Assembly: GCA_937868555.1 (NCBI GenBank)
Contig: CALMNI010000037.1
Coordinates: 1 to 18,552 of the forward strand
Source: an uncultured bacterium
GTDB lineage: Bacteria > Patescibacteriota > Patescibacteriia > Patescibacteriales > Patescibacteriaceae
Direction of reading: 5' to 3'
Length of the DNA: 18,552 bases
The notes below the pieces were generated by a model. It made no database searches. It was not told the origin of the DNA and was given only the letters and a program-made list of their open reading frames with translations. The translations under genes and the position numbers were made by a program. This document shows positions 14,598 to 18,552 of this stretch, in pieces (the first letter of the stretch is position 1; each line of letters opens with the position of its first letter).

Positions 14598-16304
14598 ATG
14601 TCTTCTGCTGTTGCTGAAAAGCATGACTCAAACGGCCCCTTAACTGTTACGGTTGGCGCCAAAAAAATATTCCAGGCAATTTATAGGGGAAAGCACCCTC
14701 ATCATCATGAGGATGAAACAATACCGCGCCTGCAAGTTTCGGATTTGATTTCGAAGATGGCTTTTTATTACGAAAAAATTCGTAACTCGGTCCATTACAC
14801 TGAGGAGCATCTGCTTCGCAAAGACGCAATTTTCCGCATTCTCAAGCGTCAGCTTGTTATTGAAGGCTCTATGCGCTTGGTAAAAACCGGCGATAGCCAA
14901 ACCATTGCTCGGCATCTTCTTATTGAGTTGATTCGCGGCGGTTATTTGCCTAATAATAAATTGCCGGAAACAAAAGTTGATGATGTCGCCGGCATTATAC
15001 ATAAATATACGGCCGTACGCGCTTTGGCATTGGTTGAAAATGCAAGCCAATTTAATTTCTTTTCTGCGTCGGATAAAAAGAAAGAAGGGGATAGTTTTGA
15101 AACGCGCGCTGAACTGACTAATTGGCTCTTAGGCTTGGCGGCTTCTGATATTGAGGAGCACATAGGCAATGATGAAATTAGTCGGACGATTGTGCTTGTA
15201 ATGTACCGTATGTTGGAAAAGCGCATTGAGCTGCCGGATTCCTTGCCTTATAAGCATGATTTGCCAATCCAAATTTACGTCGCAATCTATCGCAATTTGC
15301 TGAAGTTTGATGAAGACATGCTGTCCTTGATTTTATTCCGTTATTTTAACGGCGATTGGGCAAACCCGAGCGAAGCTTCTTTGAAAAAAATTGCCGCCCA
15401 GCTTCCTATTCTTAAGCGGGTCATCGGCGATCAGCTCGTCCATCCTTTATCAGCCCAGCTCAATCGCGTAGTCTCAACCTATACCGTATATTTCAAAATT
15501 CTTGAAGACGTTATTAGGGAAGATCCTGTTGGCATTTATGATAGTTTTACGGATGATCCCAAGGCATTCGGACGTAAAGTGCGGCAAGCTTGCTCGCGAC
15601 GTTATTCTAAGGCCCGCTCGATATTATGGCGGGCGGCTTGGCGAAGCATTATTTATATTTTACTTACCAAGTCAATTTTTGTTGTCTTGCTTGAGGTGCC
15701 GGCAACGCAATTTTTCGGGCAAACGGTGCATGTTATGTCCCTAGTGATTAATATCGCCTTCCCGGCCGCTTTGCTTTTTTTGGCGGTTGCTGTAACGAAA
15801 CTGCCGGGGGATGAGAATACGAAGCGTATTTTAACGGGAGTGGAAGAAATTGTGTTTAATGAAAAAGCGCGGCCGCCTTTGAAGCTGCGCAAACCTCGCG
15901 GACGCCATCGCGTCATGAATATTATTTTTACGCTTATTTATACCATTACGTTCTTTATTTCTTTTGGAGCTATTGTCTGGCTTCTTGAAACAATTAACTT
16001 TAGCTGGGTAAGCGTTCTTATCTTCTTGTTCTTCCTGGCTTTTGTCAGCTTCTTTATTATTCGCATTCGTCGTACCGCCCGTGAATGGATAGTCGTCGAA
16101 GCGCGGGAACATGTTTTCGGATTTTTGGTTGATTTCTTTTCCGTTCCTATCGTTGCGACGGGAAAATGGCTTTCCGGAAAGTTTGCCCGCTTAAATGTAT
16201 TCGCTTTTATTCTCGATTTTATTATTGAAGCACCGTTTAAGATTTTTATTGAAATCGCCGAGCAGTGGACGAGATATGTCCGTGAACGAAAAGAAGAAAT
16301 ATAA
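14598..16304 (+). CDS. Large hypothetical membrane protein (568 aa)
   Basis: I recognise no family. The first 350 residues are soluble-looking and mostly helical, with an early His-rich stretch (GKHPHHHEDE, about 31-40) and basic/acidic helices such as YTEEHLLRKDAIFRILKRQL. Four membrane helices follow at about 351-371, 380-402, 440-465 and 470-492, with a basic loop (LKLRKPRGRHR) between the second and third. The last 75 residues are amphipathic and aromatic (FGFLVDFFSVP, FAFILDFIIEAPFKIF) and probably lie along the membrane. It has no signal peptide, so the large N-terminal part is likely cytoplasmic. It is 9 bases upstream of the cvpA-type gene. No SD. Full-length coding with normal codon use supports a real gene; the function is unknown. 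Confidence 0.85.
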   Translation: MSSAVAEKHDSNGPLTVTVGAKKIFQAIYRGKHPHHHEDETIPRLQVSDLISKMAFYYEKIRNSVHYTEEHLLRKDAIFRILKRQLVIEGSMRLVKTGDSQTIARHLLIELIRGGYLPNNKLPETKVDDVAGIIHKYTAVRALALVENASQFNFFSASDKKKEGDSFETRAELTNWLLGLAASDIEEHIGNDEISRTIVLVMYRMLEKRIELPDSLPYKHDLPIQIYVAIYRNLLKFDEDMLSLILFRYFNGDWANPSEASLKKIAAQLPILKRVIGDQLVHPLSAQLNRVVSTYTVYFKILEDVIREDPVGIYDSFTDDPKAFGRKVRQACSRRYSKARSILWRAAWRSIIYILLTKSIFVVLLEVPATQFFGQTVHVMSLVINIAFPAALLFLAVAVTKLPGDENTKRILTGVEEIVFNEKARPPLKLRKPRGRHRVMNIIFTLIYTITFFISFGAIVWLLETINFSWVSVLIFLFFLAFVSFFIIRIRRTAREWIVVEAREHVFGFLVDFFSVPIVATGKWLSGKFARLNVFAFILDFIIEAPFKIFIEIAEQWTRYVRERKEEI

Positions 16305-16313
16305 ATAATTTTT

Positions 16314-16829
16314 ATGCAGCTATTTGATGTTGTTTTAATTATTATCTTGGCCGGTTTTGTTTTTTATGGTTTCTTTTTTGGGCTCATACGAACTTTCGGC
16401 GCCTTAGTCGGGGTTGTTGCCGGAGCCTGGCTGGCAAGCCGTTTTTACCTTGATGTATTTTCCTGGATTGCGAAATGGTGGCCGGGAAATCCTAATATAG
16501 GGAAAGTCGTCAGTTTTATTATTTGTTTTACGGTGGTCAGTCATCTTATTGGATGGGGCTTTGCTTTGTTTGAGCAGGCATTTAAAGTAGCGACCGTTGT
16601 TCCATTTGTAAAAATGTTGAATCGTTTGTTCGGCGCTCTGTTTGGCTTTATTGAAGGCGCCTTAACGTTGGGATTGGTTTTGTATGTTGCTGCCCGCTAT
16701 TTGCCAGCCGGAACAATATTAGCCAAATGGCTTGATGCTTCCGCTATTGTCGCTTTCCTAATTAATTTTTCTAAGATTTTAGCGCCGCTTCTTCCAGAAA
16801 TCTATAAGAAAATCCAGTCAATTATATAA
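16314..16829 (+). CDS. CvpA-family membrane protein
   Basis: This 171-aa protein matches the CvpA family (named from colicin V production) in length and layout. It has four membrane helices (about 5-26, 28-46, 63-88, 103-130) and the early YGFFFGLIRTFGALVGVVAG segment typical of the family, then a hydrophobic C-terminal helix (AFLINFSKILAPLLP). CvpA has been linked to envelope homeostasis in enterobacteria; its exact activity is unknown. It lies 9 bases after the 568-aa gene and 2 bases before the tatD-type gene, with no SD, so the three look like one operon. Confidence 0.86.
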   Translation: MQLFDVVLIIILAGFVFYGFFFGLIRTFGALVGVVAGAWLASRFYLDVFSWIAKWWPGNPNIGKVVSFIICFTVVSHLIGWGFALFEQAFKVATVVPFVKMLNRLFGALFGFIEGALTLGLVLYVAARYLPAGTILAKWLDASAIVAFLINFSKILAPLLPEIYKKIQSII

Positions 16830-16831
16830 GT

Positions 16832-17674
16832 ATGCTATTTGACAGTCATTGCCATATAAATACCGAGGCATTTTCTTTAGATGCAGACCGCGTCATTAAG
16901 CGTGCCTTAGAAAATAATACTGCTCTTGTCATCATTGGTACGGACTATAAATCATCAAAGCGCGCTCTTGAATACGCCAATAAGTATGAAAGTGGAGTCT
17001 GGGCAGCTGTTGGCTTGCATCCACAGTCTTTGCGACCGTATACGGAAGAAAGCAATGGCGTTGTTAAAGAAATTCCGGCTGAAATTTTTAATAGCGACAT
17101 GTATTCTGTATTATCAAAATTTCCTAAAACGGTGGCGGTTGGGGAAATAGGATTGGATTATGCCTGGCGCGACGGCGATACTGATATTAGTGTTCGCAAA
17201 GAAGAGCAGAAAAAAGTCTTGAAGGAGCAGCTACTGTTAGCCCGCCATTTTGATTTGCCGGCGATTATTCATTGCCGCCAAGCGCATGATGACCTATTGC
17301 CCCTACTGCAAACGTTCCGCCAAGAGCATAAAAATGAATTGCCTAAGGATAGGCCCTGGGCGGTTGTCCATTGTTTCTCGGGTGATGAAAATTTGGCCTG
17401 GGAGTATTTTAAATTGGGAGTTATTATTTCTTTTACCGGGCTGATTACCTTCAGCCAGCGCTGGGATGAATTGATTAGAAAGGTTCCCGAGGATCGTATT
17501 ATGATTGAAACAGATTCTCCGTATATGACGCCGGAACCGCATCGGGGCAAGCGCAATGAACCAGTATTGGTTAAACATGTTGCCGAACGGATTGCCGAAA
17601 TTCGCGGTACGACTTTGGAAAAAGTCGCTGAATTTACGACTAGAAACGCGAAAAATATTTTTAAATTACGGTAG
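16832..17674 (+). CDS. tatD: TatD-family metal-dependent hydrolase (DNase)
   Basis: TatD-family proteins are TIM-barrel metallohydrolases with exonuclease or DNase activity, in DNA repair and degradation. The 280-aa protein shows the standard ligands: HxH at H6/H8 in DSHCHINTEAF, Glu in GEIGLDYAW (about 102-110), H147 (IIHCRQAHDD), H180 (VHCFSG) and D228 in ETDSPYMTPEPHRGKRNEP. It is slightly long for the family because of an insertion at about 70-90 (after PYTEESNG). The ATG is 2 bases after the cvpA-type stop, with no SD. The family is clear; the paralogue (TatD, YcfH or YjjV type) cannot be decided from this. Confidence 0.93.
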   Translation: MLFDSHCHINTEAFSLDADRVIKRALENNTALVIIGTDYKSSKRALEYANKYESGVWAAVGLHPQSLRPYTEESNGVVKEIPAEIFNSDMYSVLSKFPKTVAVGEIGLDYAWRDGDTDISVRKEEQKKVLKEQLLLARHFDLPAIIHCRQAHDDLLPLLQTFRQEHKNELPKDRPWAVVHCFSGDENLAWEYFKLGVIISFTGLITFSQRWDELIRKVPEDRIMIETDSPYMTPEPHRGKRNEPVLVKHVAERIAEIRGTTLEKVAEFTTRNAKNIFKLR

Positions 17675-17686
17675 GAAATAGACTAT

Positions 17687-17715
17687 TTGACAGTTGAGCG
17701 TACGGTTGCTACAGT
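17687..17715 (+). promoter_or_regulatory. Sigma70-like promoter of the last gene
   Basis: TTGACA (17687-17692), 17-base spacer, TACAGT (17710-17715). The TTG is in frame with the downstream coding region and can be mistaken for its start, as at infB. Confidence 0.55.
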
Positions 17716-17767
17716 GAGAAAAATTTTACATAAGCAACAGATTTTTAAAAATAAAATAAGGGACATC

Positions 17768-18532
17768 ATGCAGCCTCTATTAGAGAAGTTCGGGATTATT
17801 ATCCCTTTACATTCAAGAAAAGGCTGTTTAAAAACAGTCGATTATTTTTTTGAAGATTTACAATATATTAATAGCAAGGATTTCACGGGGATAACCCAGA
17901 GAATAGCTTTGGTAATGATAATTGATAATTCGCAAGGAATTATTTCTCACGATGCAGTCAGTGAGAAAAAAATCAGTGACATGAGCAATGAGTTCAAGCA
18001 ATTTTTTAAGCAATATCAAATCCCAACCTGCGACGTATCGAAAGAAGTATATCAGGGCTATGTTGATTTAAAATTAGGCGGATTGCAATTTGATGGATTA
18101 AGATTTTTGTCTGATGTACTTACGCCATTTTTTCGACTTGATACCTTGTTTTTAAAACAGCTTGTTTCTTTGCGTTTAATGCACTCAATCGATTCGTGGA
18201 TTATTATGGCCGGAAATGGTATTGATGCGTCATTCCTTCTATCATCCATACGCACACATGAAAGATTGCCTTTATCTGAAAATACTATCCATTGCGGCAA
18301 TAATAATTTAGAAATATATTGCCGATTGCCTCAAGTGGGACGTAATAGCATTGAGTCAAAGTTAATTGAAGAGAAAAGAGAATACAGGCATTTAACTTCA
18401 AGATTGCGCGGATGGAGAGATTCCAACAAGGAATGCACCGTTCAGTATAAGGGTGCTCGGACGGCTGTGTCTACAAATAATTCCTTTAGCAAGCGTTTAA
18501 TCAAACAAAAGTCAAAAAAGCCAATTTTTTAA
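17768..18532 (+). CDS. Hypothetical protein (254 aa from ATG)
   Basis: I recognise no family or catalytic motif. From ATG 17768 (preceded by AAGGGA, a moderate SD) the protein is 254 aa, starting MQPLLEKFGIIIPLHSRKG. It mixes hydrophobic strands (RIALVMIIDNSQGII, DSWIIMAGNGIDASFL) with helices, has no signal peptide or membrane helix, and ends in a basic tail (SFSKRLIKQKSKKPIF) that could bind nucleic acid. An in-frame TTG at 17687 is the -35 of a promoter, so the longer 281-aa form is unlikely. The DNA is more AT-rich than the preceding operon, and the gene has its own promoter, so it resembles the accessory block rather than its neighbours. The gene is complete; the window ends 20 bases after its stop with no terminator visible. 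Confidence 0.68.
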   Translation: MQPLLEKFGIIIPLHSRKGCLKTVDYFFEDLQYINSKDFTGITQRIALVMIIDNSQGIISHDAVSEKKISDMSNEFKQFFKQYQIPTCDVSKEVYQGYVDLKLGGLQFDGLRFLSDVLTPFFRLDTLFLKQLVSLRLMHSIDSWIIMAGNGIDASFLLSSIRTHERLPLSENTIHCGNNNLEIYCRLPQVGRNSIESKLIEEKREYRHLTSRLRGWRDSNKECTVQYKGARTAVSTNNSFSKRLIKQKSKKPIF

Positions 18533-18552
18533 AAAAAGTAGCAGTTCTGAAG

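Noticed and set aside
1..18552. CRISPR array, insertion sequence, attachment site at the tRNA, phage or toxin-antitoxin genes
   Set aside because: No regularly spaced repeats, transposase, integrase or toxin motifs were seen. The tRNA is cut by the window edge, so an attachment site there cannot be judged.

Overview
The window looks like chromosomal DNA of a Candidate Phyla Radiation (Patescibacteria) bacterium, probably Parcubacteria-like. This is inferred from gene content, gene style and compactness, because there is no rRNA here to place it. TGA acts as a stop throughout and the housekeeping proteins read full length without recoding, so the Gracilibacteria/Absconditabacteria code is unlikely. 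No CRISPR array, insertion sequence, phage gene or integrase is visible.

Layout. (1) 1-4305, minus strand: rny (RNase Y) > ymdB-type phosphodiesterase > membrane-anchored peptide-type substrate-binding protein > tRNA-Leu(CAG), the last cut by the window edge. (2) 4306-4616: a divergent intergenic region with several complementary arms, which looks like a structured leader or small RNA. (3) 4617-8318, plus strand: DnaQ-type exonuclease with an ExoX-like C-terminus, ruvB, a small two-helix membrane protein, a bacterial PH-domain membrane protein, and queA. A strong hairpin closes this block. (4) 8390-11164: an AT-rich accessory block of three single-gene units. They are a secreted Cys-containing protein on the minus strand, a 321-aa protein that resembles a metallopeptidase with its zinc histidines lost, and a DUF218/YdcF-like protein. 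Each has a promoter-like element, a strong Shine-Dalgarno (SD) sequence with a non-ATG start, and a hairpin terminator. (5) 11253-14540: infB-rbfA-nrnA-like, the classical translation/RNA cluster, joined by overlaps. (6) 14598-17674: an unknown 568-aa membrane protein, a CvpA-family protein and a TatD-family nuclease. (7) 17768-18532: an unknown, AT-rich 254-aa protein behind its own promoter.

Working together: block 1 is RNA decay (RNase Y with its usual YmdB neighbour), block 3 is DNA repair and tRNA modification, and block 5 is translation initiation, 30S maturation and nano-RNA turnover. Most housekeeping genes show no SD and are packed with overlaps; the 6456 gene seems to be transcribed as a leaderless mRNA. 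The accessory genes carry textbook SDs. This contrast, the putative structured RNA beside rny, and the possible dead peptidase are the most interesting signals. I found no clearly recognisable new defence or mobile system. The accessory block is the best candidate for something undescribed.
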